From Methanolinea sp. UBA275 (lineage in GTDB: Archaea > Halobacteriota > Methanomicrobia > Methanomicrobiales > Methanospirillaceae), in assembly GCA_002506105.1 (NCBI GenBank), contig DAWU01000001.1, positions 1-24,615 on the forward strand: DNA of 24,615 bases, read 5' to 3'. Of the stretch, positions 8,401 through 14,842 are shown in pieces. How positions within the stretch are numbered: the stretch's first letter is position 1; each line of letters begins with the position of its first letter. The notes beneath the pieces were generated by a model. It was not told the origin of the DNA. It searched no databases and was given only the letters and a program-made list of their open reading frames with translations. The position numbers were made by a program, and so were the translations under genes.

Positions 8401-8751
8401 ATGCCGTGCGTCCAGCAGGTGTTGAATCAAGGGAATCGCAGAACTCCCCAGAACAGGATTGTTCAGTTGAATCCGCATCGCCAGCAGGGTGATGCGTTTC
8501 CGGAGTGGCCCCCGGATGAGGGCCCCCGGGCTTCCGATGCTGTCATTGAAGTCGGACAGTCCCGGTTCATTATCAGAAGCAGCGACCTTCTCCTCCTCGA
8601 AGAACTCTGCCTTTTCTGTGAATCGCTCAAAGGGTTTCCCCGCCCTGAAGTCCGGTTCACCAACAAACTTTTTCTTTGCACTGAACAGGGCAGGCTCCAG
8701 CCCTGGGGGTGGCAGCATCAGCCACACAGGATCTGATGAACCCCCTCCCAT
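8392..8751 (-). CDS. Hypothetical protein (doubtful)
   Basis: A 119-residue open frame with no recognised domain. For it: codon choice resembles the neighbouring genes (runs of GAG, TTC, CTG, ATC, CGG), a purine-rich GGAAGGGAAGGAAAGG precedes the ATG, and it follows the HNH gene on the same strand after 128 bases. Visible character: charged middle segment (FERFTEKAEFFEEEKVAASD), no signal peptide or membrane helix. Against it: two plus-strand frames also span this DNA (8401-8736 starting right after the AT-rich promoter-like block, and 8489-8782), and none has a known family. The minus-strand frame is preferred on codon use only. Confidence 0.35.
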   Translation of the reverse strand: MGGGSSDPVWLMLPPPGLEPALFSAKKKFVGEPDFRAGKPFERFTEKAEFFEEEKVAASDNEPGLSDFNDSIGSPGALIRGPLRKRITLLAMRIQLNNPVLGSSAIPLIQHLLDARHTL

Positions 8752-8879
8752 CCTTTCCTTCCCTTCCGGTTTTCGAAGATAAATGGTGTCCGGATGTTCT
8801 CAGTATAAGCCGGCCTTGTTGTAGTTATTCCTGGTATCCGAACAACCATTTCGCCTGATTGTCAGGCATGGTCCGAATC

Positions 8880-9482
8880 TCATGAAAGAGAGTATTCCGC
8901 AATGACTGCACTATTCTTTTCTTCCCGCTCACGGATGACCATGCCAGGAAGTGTGTCCCCAAATGCGAACACACCGGGAAATTTCATGGCTGCGTCTCCG
9001 AGTGGAACTCTCAGGTGAGCAGGTCGTTGGCACTGTGTACAGAGATTCTGGTGACAGGATTCGCAGAGAGTAACAAGGTTTGAAAGCTGATGGCCTCCGC
9101 CAAGGCCCCTGGGATGAATGTGGTGCACGGTGAGCGGCCCGGTCCGCCCGCATTCCACATTCCGGCACCGGTATCCATCCCGGGCCAGTGCCATTTTCCT
9201 CGTCTCGCTCCACTTCGCCTTGCTCTGAGTTCCTGAGGGGAATGCCGATATCGCCCTGCGGGAGAGGTGATCGAGAGTCTGAAAAAATCCGAGCACATGA
9301 AGGTGAACACCGTAGTGGTTGGGCTGCCCACCCGGTTCAGAAATGAGGGTGCCGTTCTCTGGTACCGTGCAGGATTGAATCTGCAGTTCAGAAACGGGCT
9401 GGGAGAGATCAAAGCAGGAGAAGAGATTGTGAGATTCTGACCAGGGATGTGATGATAACTCCATACCAATTCCACTAGGCAA
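8880..9482 (-). CDS. HNH endonuclease domain protein
   Basis: A 200-residue protein with a C-terminal HNH nuclease domain at about 91-150: WSETRKMALARDGYRC, then VHHIHPRG with the catalytic His120/His121, Asn135 in HQLSNLVTLC, and His144 in ESCHQNL. Cys106, Cys111, Cys140 and Cys143 form the structural zinc site; a further C-x2-C pair (148, 151) follows. The first 90 residues match no family I recognise. Such standalone HNH proteins include mobile-intron, restriction and repair nucleases, and the role here is open. The start is TTG at 9482, favoured by GGTGAGGTGA four bases upstream; ATG at 9464 is the alternative. AT-rich promoter DNA lies directly upstream. Confidence 0.75.
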   Translation of the reverse strand: MPSGIGMELSSHPWSESHNLFSCFDLSQPVSELQIQSCTVPENGTLISEPGGQPNHYGVHLHVLGFFQTLDHLSRRAISAFPSGTQSKAKWSETRKMALARDGYRCRNVECGRTGPLTVHHIHPRGLGGGHQLSNLVTLCESCHQNLCTQCQRPAHLRVPLGDAAMKFPGVFAFGDTLPGMVIREREEKNSAVIAEYSLS

Positions 9483-9549
9483 TCATTCACCTCACCATAG
9501 ATATAGAATAAAAAGTTAAAATATATATTTATTGTGCTTTAGTATAGAG
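9483..9549 (-). promoter_or_regulatory. Promoter region of the HNH gene
   Basis: An AT-rich block with a TATA-like run (9515-9531) sits upstream of the HNH gene and its GGTGAGGTGA Shine-Dalgarno. CTCTATA on the minus strand (9543-9549) abuts the stop codon of the upstream zinc-ribbon gene, and an ATATAG lies at 9501-9506. Confidence 0.5.
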
Positions 9550-10071
9550 TTATTTGGGGCGTGGTGCTGAAGGTGCCGGGTCCTGTCCGGGACTCTGCAG
9601 GGCGAGGAACCGGTTCCTTGATTCGGATGCTTCCTGCTCCCTCCCGAGTTTACTCAGCGCGAGACTCCGGTTGTTCCAGGCCTTGGCATACTCTCGATCG
9701 AGTGTGAGTACGCTGTCGTAGAGCGCAAGGGCTTCCGTGTAATTCCCGGACTTGTACAGTGCATTCCCCTTCTCGAGCAGAGTTTTCTTCTGGTGCATGA
9801 TGCTCCCCTGCTGATCAGCAGGTCCCTCCCGAAGAGCCCCCACATCGCCGTTCATCCGGGCTTCTTCACCAGGATATTTTAATCCGCATTCCTTGCAGTA
9901 GAATACCTCTTCCGGGTTCTGTGTGCCACACCTGCGGCATTGTTTCGATACTGTCCCGGGACGACGTGCGAAGAACCTTCCGAGCCTGGAAAAAAAGGAA
10001 CGCTGCGTCTTCTCCTTCCCCGCTCCGTCCTCAGCATGATCGACTCTTTTCTTCTTCCGGAGTGAGACCAT
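9550..10071 (-). CDS. Zinc-ribbon and TPR-repeat protein
   Basis: A 173-residue soluble protein. A basic N-terminal segment (1-43) is followed by a zinc ribbon, CRRCG and YCKECG with Cys45, Cys48, Cys59 and Cys62, and then TPR repeats at about 96-160 (KGNALYKSGNYTEALALYDS and AKAWNNRSLALSKLGREQEA), ending in a Pro/Ser-rich tail. Zinc-ribbon/TPR combinations are common in methanogens and usually mediate protein-protein contacts; no enzymatic function is implied. The start is the ATG at 10071, about 25-30 bases after a TATA-like AAATTTATAG, consistent with a leaderless message. It sits downstream of the AbrB-PhoU regulator on the same strand but has its own promoter region. Confidence 0.8.
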   Translation of the reverse strand: MVSLRKKKRVDHAEDGAGKEKTQRSFFSRLGRFFARRPGTVSKQCRRCGTQNPEEVFYCKECGLKYPGEEARMNGDVGALREGPADQQGSIMHQKKTLLEKGNALYKSGNYTEALALYDSVLTLDREYAKAWNNRSLALSKLGREQEASESRNRFLALQSPGQDPAPSAPRPK

Positions 10072-10141
10072 GCATCTCTGGTATTGACGCGTGTTCTATA
10101 AATTTGTCGGGGGTAATCTCTATATTTTATGGAGTTCCTGT
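10072..10141 (-). promoter_or_regulatory. Promoter region of the zinc-ribbon/TPR gene
   Basis: A TATA-like AAATTTATAG on the minus strand (about 10095-10106) lies roughly 25-30 bases before the ATG. A CTCTATA box at 10118-10124 lies within the 12-mer AATCTCTATATT (10115-10126), which recurs exactly at 14751-14762. Confidence 0.5.
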
Positions 10142-11149
10142 TCAGATCTTCTCTTCAACCAGGTAATTGATCACAGTCTCGGAGATATCCCCTGCATATT
10201 CCCCGGATCGCCGGATACTCTCCGCGATGTAGCGGAGGGCCACCGCCACATCAGGCTCCTGTTCCATTGCAAGGGCATTCATCTCTTCGCAGAGTGCTTC
10301 CAATCGGGTCACCTGCTCAATATTAAGATGTGACTCTTTGAGATCCGGCTTGAAATACGCATTGATACTCTTATCAAAGATAGCAATTGCCAGGCTGCTT
10401 GCAGATTTCATCTGCCTGATGACCGCGGGATCCAGCTCTTTTCCTGATATACGGCGGGTATTTTCTGCCCACCGGACGGCGTGGTCGCCGATCCGCTCGA
10501 TGATCCGGCTGATGACAAGGGCATTCATCACCATGTAGGGGCTCAGTGCCATTCTCCTTGCGATATCCGGATTCTTCAGTACGATATTGGTCTGCCTCGC
10601 AATCAGCCAGTGAAGTCGGTCCACATCGCTGTCCCGTGAGATGATCTCTTCGGTGATCTTTAATTTCCCGGACTCCGTGGCATTCATGGCATCCAGGTAC
10701 ATGTTCTTGACGATCACAAACATCCGTTTCAGGGTGTTGTCAAAAGGCATCTCCATGGGATTGAGGAGATCCTTAAGGACGATCGTATTATCCGTCTCCT
10801 CGACCACCTCGGGGCCGATGGTCATCTGGGTGAAGTCACGCACGATCATCCCGATTGACGGTGGAAGCCTGGCTTTGGAATAGACCTCGATGGTCGTGAA
10901 TCCCGCGATATACGTTCCGATAAGGATCCGGAAGAGATAGGTGGGATCATTGATGGCGGTCACATCGATCTTCTTGGTCTTCTGGATCGGTTTTTCACTG
11001 ATCTCCCTTGTGACAAGGAGGGTGCCGTCACTCTGGACAACCATCCCCAGCGGTTCGTTCTTCTGGATCTTCTGGTTCTGCACCCACTCCTTGGGGAGGG
11101 TGATGACATAGGATGAACCCCCGGTGATCTGCACTTTACGGATTTCCAT
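10142..11149 (-). CDS. AbrB-type DNA-binding / PhoU fusion regulator
   Basis: A 335-residue protein joining an N-terminal SpoVT/AbrB (swapped-hairpin) domain, about residues 3-50 (VQITGGSSYVITLPKEWV, then a turn and GTLLVTRE), to two PhoU-like helical repeats from about residue 115 to the end (RISRIIERIGDHAVRWAENT is the clearest, near 215-235). Archaeal proteins of this type are annotated as phosphate uptake regulators. Inference: the AbrB part binds DNA and the PhoU part senses phosphate or transporter state, so it is the best candidate in this window for controlling the pst genes. It is divergent from pstB2 with a shared 119-base intergenic region. A GGAGA-type Shine-Dalgarno precedes the ATG. 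It is clearly different from the two ordinary PhoU proteins. Confidence 0.9.
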   Translation of the reverse strand: MEIRKVQITGGSSYVITLPKEWVQNQKIQKNEPLGMVVQSDGTLLVTREISEKPIQKTKKIDVTAINDPTYLFRILIGTYIAGFTTIEVYSKARLPPSIGMIVRDFTQMTIGPEVVEETDNTIVLKDLLNPMEMPFDNTLKRMFVIVKNMYLDAMNATESGKLKITEEIISRDSDVDRLHWLIARQTNIVLKNPDIARRMALSPYMVMNALVISRIIERIGDHAVRWAENTRRISGKELDPAVIRQMKSASSLAIAIFDKSINAYFKPDLKESHLNIEQVTRLEALCEEMNALAMEQEPDVAVALRYIAESIRRSGEYAGDISETVINYLVEEKI

Positions 11150-11268
11150 GCTCCTTCTCCTGGCAACTACCCATATATATTACTCTAGCTCTTCGCATAG
11201 AATATATGTATGCATATAGTTTCCTTCGAAAATTAGTATACGATTGGAGGATGCACCCATAATCGTCC
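11150..11268. promoter_or_regulatory. Divergent promoter region, AbrB-PhoU regulator / pstB2
   Basis: An AT-rich 119-base spacer. On the minus strand TAATATATATGGG (11170-11182) is a TATA candidate for the regulator gene. On the plus strand TTAGTATACG (11235-11244) precedes the GGAGGA Shine-Dalgarno-like site (11246-11251) of pstB2. Between them CATATAT (11172-11178) and ATATATG (11202-11208) form an inverted repeat, and ATATAG lies at 11214-11219. This is a likely site of autoregulation, but no CTCTATA copy is present here. Confidence 0.5.
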
Positions 11269-12078
11269 ATGAATACACAAGGAAGCAGGTCGAATCAAAC
11301 CTGCCTAACCCCTCCCCCCGATTATGCCTCACTCATCCATGTCCATGACCTGGATCTCTTTTACGGAACCCAGCAGGCCTTGAAAAAGGTGAATATGGAT
11401 ATTCCCAATCGCCAGGTCACTGCCCTGATCGGCCCGTCCGGGTGCGGGAAGTCCACCCTTATCCGGTGTTTCAACCGCATGAACGACCTTGTTGACCACT
11501 GCCGCATCTCCGGCAGCGTGGAGTTCTATGGGGAGAACATTTACGGGAAACAGACCGACCCTGTCGATCTCCGCCGGAGGATTGGGATGGTCTTCCAGAA
11601 GCCCAACCCGTTTCCCAAATCCATTTTCGAGAACGTGGCGTATGGTCCGAGGATCCACGGTGTCACCGACAAGGAAGCGCTGACACAGATTGTGGAACGG
11701 AGCTTAAAAGACGCAGCACTCTGGGAGGAGGTCCGCGACCGCCTCCACGAATCAGCGATGGGGCTTTCCGGGGGACAGCAACAACGCCTGTGTATCGCGA
11801 GGACCCTTGCAGTTGGACCCGACGTCATTCTTATGGACGAGCCATGTTCAGCACTCGACCCTATCGCCACTTCCAAGATCGAGGCTCTTGTAAACGACTT
11901 AAAGCAGAACTACTGCGTGATTATCGTCACGCACAATATGCAGCAGGCTGCGAGGATCAGCGACTATACCGGGTTCATGTACCTGGGAGAGATGCTGGAG
12001 TTCGGAACGACACCCCAGATCTTTCAAGCCCCGAACAATCCTGTGACCGAGAATTACATTACCGGACGGTTCGGCTAA
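11269..12078 (+). CDS. pstB: Phosphate ABC transporter ATPase PstB (second copy)
   Basis: A 269-residue PstB. Walker A GPSGCGKST is at residues 55-63, the Q-loop is GMVFQKPNPFP, the signature is LSGGQQQR, Walker B is VILMDEP and the H-loop is VTHNMQQA; the C-terminus NYITGRFG matches PstB1. It begins a three-gene plus-strand operon, pstB2-phoU2-arsC2, that has no permease or binding-protein gene of its own. The only PstB-less permease pair in view is pstC2-pstA2 at 17.7-20.1 kb, so PstB2 may energise that transporter, or exchange with PstB1 in module A. An in-frame ATG start was taken; the GGAGGA site is somewhat far (about 17 bases), so initiation strength is uncertain. Confidence 0.95.
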   Translation: MNTQGSRSNQTCLTPPPDYASLIHVHDLDLFYGTQQALKKVNMDIPNRQVTALIGPSGCGKSTLIRCFNRMNDLVDHCRISGSVEFYGENIYGKQTDPVDLRRRIGMVFQKPNPFPKSIFENVAYGPRIHGVTDKEALTQIVERSLKDAALWEEVRDRLHESAMGLSGGQQQRLCIARTLAVGPDVILMDEPCSALDPIATSKIEALVNDLKQNYCVIIVTHNMQQAARISDYTGFMYLGEMLEFGTTPQIFQAPNNPVTENYITGRFG

Positions 12079-12088
12079 GCGAGGCACC

Positions 12089-12757
12089 ATGAAGAACACA
12101 TTCAGCGAAGAATTCGATACAGTCCGGGCCAGGGCTTTTTCCGTAGCGCTTTCTGCAGAGGAGATGCTGCGCAATTCAATCCATGCCATGAGAACGAGGG
12201 ACGATGCGCTCGCGGAACGGGTCAGGTCAGGGAGACAGGTACTCTTGCATGAGATGGATGATATCAATGAGGAGATCCTATCCTGCATCGCCATGAATCA
12301 GCCATTGGAGGAGGATATTCCAGGGATCGCCAGCGTGGTCTCTGTCACGGCATCGATGGAGCAGGTTGCCAGGAATGCCGGTGAGATCGCACTCGTTGCG
12401 ACGGGATACCCCCAGAAGCTGGTGAATGACCGGATTTTCGAGGCATGCTCCATCCCGAGTATGGCAGACAAGACACTCTCCATGGTGCATGACACGCTTG
12501 TTGCGTTCGGCTCCGAATCTCCCGATTATCTCAGCGGTCATGCCGCCAGGAACGAGGAGATTCACACCATGGCGGTCAACGCAATGCGAACCGGGCTTGA
12601 GATCATTTCCGATGATCCAAGGGATATCAGCGCCGTGGAACAGGTCTTGATGGTGATCCGTGCACTTGAAGCGGCCGCCATGAACTCCTTCATCGCGGCT
12701 GAAAGAATCAATGGAGCAGCAGGCGGGGTCCTGCGAACGCCCGTGGAGTGTGAATGA
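12089..12757 (+). CDS. phoU: PhoU phosphate-signalling protein (second copy)
   Basis: A 222-residue PhoU-family protein, ten bases after pstB2, with GAGG five bases before its ATG. The PhoU fold is indicated by two helical repeats, with EEMLRNSIHAMRTRDDALAE and MDDINEEILSCIAMNQPLEE in the first and VEQVLMVIRALEAAAMNSFI in the second. It is more diverged than PhoU1: the usual ERIADHA-type metal-binding motif at the end is replaced by RALEAAAMNSFIAAERI, so metal binding in repeat 2 may be lost. Its stop overlaps the start of arsC2 (ATGA), so the two are translationally coupled. Confidence 0.85.
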   Translation: MKNTFSEEFDTVRARAFSVALSAEEMLRNSIHAMRTRDDALAERVRSGRQVLLHEMDDINEEILSCIAMNQPLEEDIPGIASVVSVTASMEQVARNAGEIALVATGYPQKLVNDRIFEACSIPSMADKTLSMVHDTLVAFGSESPDYLSGHAARNEEIHTMAVNAMRTGLEIISDDPRDISAVEQVLMVIRALEAAAMNSFIAAERINGAAGGVLRTPVECE

Positions 12758-13194
12758 TTCCCATGACTGAAAAGAAACAGGTTGTATTCATCTGCACCTT
12801 CAATTCTGTCCGGTCGCAGATGGCGGAAGGGATACTCCGCCACCTGTTCGGAGATTTCTATGAGGTGACCTCCGCAGGAGTGGCTCCCGCAGGTATCAAC
12901 CCGTATGCCGTGGCGGTGTTGAAGGAAAAAGGGATTGATATCTCCGGCCAGAGGTCCAGGTCTGTCATGCAGTTCCGGGGAAAGGATTTCGATTACGTGG
13001 TCACGCTCTGCGACGACGCAAAACACAAGTGCACGATTCCCCTCAAAGGAACCCGGACCATCCACCGCCCCTTCGTAAGCCCATCGGAGGTTGACGAAGA
13101 CCAGGAGAAAGTCATGGCAGGATTCCGGTCCCTCCGTGACGAGATCTGGAGATTTATCGAGTTCACCTTCAGGCCGCTCCCCCCAGATACCTGA
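12754..13194 (+). CDS. arsC: Arsenate reductase / low-molecular-weight tyrosine phosphatase family (second copy)
   Basis: A 146-residue LMW-PTP-fold enzyme. The P-loop CTFNSVR has Cys14 and Arg20 (C-x5-R), and Cys86 and Cys93 form the C-x6-C redox pair found in thioredoxin-linked arsenate reductases. It is paralogous to the protein at 901-1320 and stands in the same place, last after pstB and phoU. The start at 12754 overlaps the phoU2 stop (ATGA); an ATG nine bases later (12763) is an alternative and would give the more usual N-terminus MTEKKQVVFICT. Function inferred: reduces arsenate entering through Pst; a phosphate-responsive phosphatase role cannot be excluded. Confidence 0.9.
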   Translation: MIPMTEKKQVVFICTFNSVRSQMAEGILRHLFGDFYEVTSAGVAPAGINPYAVAVLKEKGIDISGQRSRSVMQFRGKDFDYVVTLCDDAKHKCTIPLKGTRTIHRPFVSPSEVDEDQEKVMAGFRSLRDEIWRFIEFTFRPLPPDT

Positions 13195-13201
13195 CCTAGG
13201 T

Positions 13202-13252
13202 CTCTATAGAATATACAAAGACTATAGTATAATTGATAAATTTATTTATTCC
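13202..13252 (+). promoter_or_regulatory. Promoter of the pilin-like gene with paired CTATAG boxes
   Basis: CTCTATA at 13202-13208 (containing CTATAG 13204-13209) and a second CTATAG at 13222-13227, 18 bases apart, precede a TATA-like AAATTTATTTATT (13238-13250). The TATA position would place transcription start near 13265-13275, so translation might begin at ATG 13271 or 13274 rather than 13253. Confidence 0.5.
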
Positions 13253-14305
13253 ATGAGGACCCAGATTCACATGATGCGGGGCACGGATGAGCGGGATGAG
13301 CAGGCAGTGACCGTCATTGTAGGGACACTCATGCTCATCCTGGTCACGGTGATTGCAGCTGCGGGGCTTGCGGTTATGGTCTCCCAGATGCAGAAGGACG
13401 AGATGAACCGGCAGTCCCACCAGGCTGCGGTGAAGAACGAGCTGCTGAAGATCACCGCAATTCATCCATCCTATCAGGCATCTACGGGGATGCTCGAGGA
13501 ATTGAATGTGACAATCCTCAACCTCAATATCGGTGATTCAAAGATCAACCTGGTTGGGCTCGGCGACCGCACCTTTCCCCGGAACTTTTCTTCCGGAGGC
13601 ATCCTCTACAACAATACCTACGCAGGGCTTCTGATCCCCGCCGCCCGGCAGGCTGAGATCACCCTGAACATTGCGAACAATTTCGATGCAGACCCCGGGA
13701 TTTCGCGGACCGACGCCCTCCGTGTTTTTATGATCAGCTCCTATTACAACACCTTTGAGACTACCTTCAAGCCCCCGATCGCCGATTTCACCCTGAATAT
13801 CGAGAGCGAAGACCTGGGCGTGGCAGAGAGGGATGTGATCATCCTCGACGGCTCATCGTCGGGCGATGACGGTACGATTGTCGAATGGAACTGGTCGGTC
13901 TTTGAGAATGGAGTGTCCCTGTCCCACGTGTCCGGGAAGACGGCCCGGTTCGTACCTGTGTCCACCGGGCCTTTCGATGTGTACCTTACGGTGACAGACG
14001 ATACGAATATGCAGGGCATCACCGGGAATAAGACCATCCCTGGAAACCCGCGCTTTTCTCCGGCAACCCATATGGATTATTCGGTCAATCTGAGTACCAT
14101 TACAGTCTTTGTCAGCGATATCAACAACATCGGCGTGATGAATGAAGTCGTGACCTTCGTGCGGTATTCGGGGAACGTATCCCTTTCAAAGAACATGGCG
14201 ATCACAGATTCTTCCGGGAACGCGAACGTCACCGTCAACAGTGGTGTGGGCATACTCAAGATCGAGTCCGGCAAGCTCCCCGCGGCGTACGTTGAGATTC
14301 TCTGA
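13253..14305 (+). CDS. Pilin-like surface protein with PKD domain
   Basis: About 350 residues. The N-terminus has a charged leader (GTDERDEQ) directly followed by a hydrophobic helix at about 18-43 (AVTVIVGTLMLILVTVIAAA), the architecture of archaeal class III signal peptides (DUF1628/pilin N-terminal family) that are cut before the helix and assembled into pili or anchored. The ectodomain contains a PKD-like Ig fold in the middle (PIADFTLNI, then LDGSSSGDDGTIVEWNWSV and PFDVYLTVTDD) and a further Ig-like beta domain at the C-terminus (TVFVSDINNIGVMNEVVTFV, then DSSGNANVTVN). The frame is open further upstream into arsC2, but those codons are shadow; starts at 13253, 13271 and 13274 are possible. 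It lies convergent to the pilus ATPase locus and right after the phosphate operon. Confidence 0.8.
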   Translation: MRTQIHMMRGTDERDEQAVTVIVGTLMLILVTVIAAAGLAVMVSQMQKDEMNRQSHQAAVKNELLKITAIHPSYQASTGMLEELNVTILNLNIGDSKINLVGLGDRTFPRNFSSGGILYNNTYAGLLIPAARQAEITLNIANNFDADPGISRTDALRVFMISSYYNTFETTFKPPIADFTLNIESEDLGVAERDVIILDGSSSGDDGTIVEWNWSVFENGVSLSHVSGKTARFVPVSTGPFDVYLTVTDDTNMQGITGNKTIPGNPRFSPATHMDYSVNLSTITVFVSDINNIGVMNEVVTFVRYSGNVSLSKNMAITDSSGNANVTVNSGVGILKIESGKLPAAYVEIL

Positions 14306-14346
14306 TTCCCAGGCTCTCTACGACATGGTCCAATGGTCTAAAAAAG

Positions 14347-14547
14347 TCAATTGCCCCGGACAGGGGCCGGTGTCTCTTTTGCAGAATGCGACCTGGCATA
14401 CAGGCCTGCGGCAAAGGCAACGATGAGGATGAATATGGCGACCGAATACAGCGGATTGACGATGGCGCTTGCAAGGTACAGGAGCGCTGCACATATGGCA
14501 AGGACGGCATTCCGATCCTCCTGCCGGGGAAAATCGCCACGTTTCAT
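14347..14547 (-). CDS. Small two-helix membrane protein
   Basis: A 66-residue protein with a charged N-terminus (MKRGDFPRQEDRN), two hydrophobic helices at about 14-30 and 34-50 (AVLAICAALLYLASAIV and YSVAIFILIVAFAAGLY), and a short basic tail. No family recognised. Its ATG overlaps the stop codon of the cysteine-rich gene upstream (ATGA), so the pair is translationally coupled and probably co-functional. An ATG ten codons further upstream is in frame but would overlap more and has no support. Confidence 0.65.
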   Translation of the reverse strand: MKRGDFPRQEDRNAVLAICAALLYLASAIVNPLYSVAIFILIVAFAAGLYARSHSAKETPAPVRGN

Positions 14548-14738
14548 CGTTCGTTTTCCTCCGTCGCATGGGGGCACGGGCAGGTATTCTTACAGAAATC
14601 ACAGGATGTGAAACAGTACTTCTGCTTCGACGGACAGTAGCGTGCAGTTTTCCCAGGCAGCGCTGGTGCTTTCCTGAAGGTATATTCACCTGCACCGGTC
14701 TCCGAGCAGCAGATCCATATTTCGCGAGCTGTCTCCAT
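14544..14738 (-). CDS. Small cysteine-rich, probably metal-binding protein
   Basis: A 64-residue protein with nine cysteines: a CC pair near residue 10, then YCPSKQKYCFTSCDFC and KNTCPCPH at the end. The dense C-x2-C type spacing suggests bound zinc or an iron-sulfur cluster; no named family is recognised. The ATG at 14738 lies just after AT-rich DNA with no Shine-Dalgarno, so a leaderless message is likely. It is coupled by an ATGA overlap to the small membrane protein downstream. Together they lie between the pilin-like gene and the pilus ATPase. Confidence 0.6.
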   Translation of the reverse strand: METAREIWICCSETGAGEYTFRKAPALPGKTARYCPSKQKYCFTSCDFCKNTCPCPHATEENER

Positions 14739-14842
14739 ATTTTTCTGATCAATCTCTATATTATTTGGTCAGTAAATATATCTTTTCGACAGTATTCCTA
14801 TATATCTCTATAAAACCAGCGGGAAGAGTCGGCTGATGACCT
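14739..14842 (-). promoter_or_regulatory. Promoter region of the two small genes, with CTCTATA boxes
   Basis: AT-rich spacer between the ATPase stop codon and the cysteine-rich gene. CTCTATA occurs at 14754-14760, within the 12-mer AATCTCTATATT that is also at 10115-10126, and again at 14806-14812. On the minus strand AAATAATATAG (about 14757-14767) is a TATA candidate about 25 bases before the ATG. Confidence 0.5.

Noticed and set aside
8401..8736. Plus-strand frame starting directly after the AT-rich promoter-like block
   Set aside because: No domain and less gene-like codon use than the opposite strand; kept only as an alternative.
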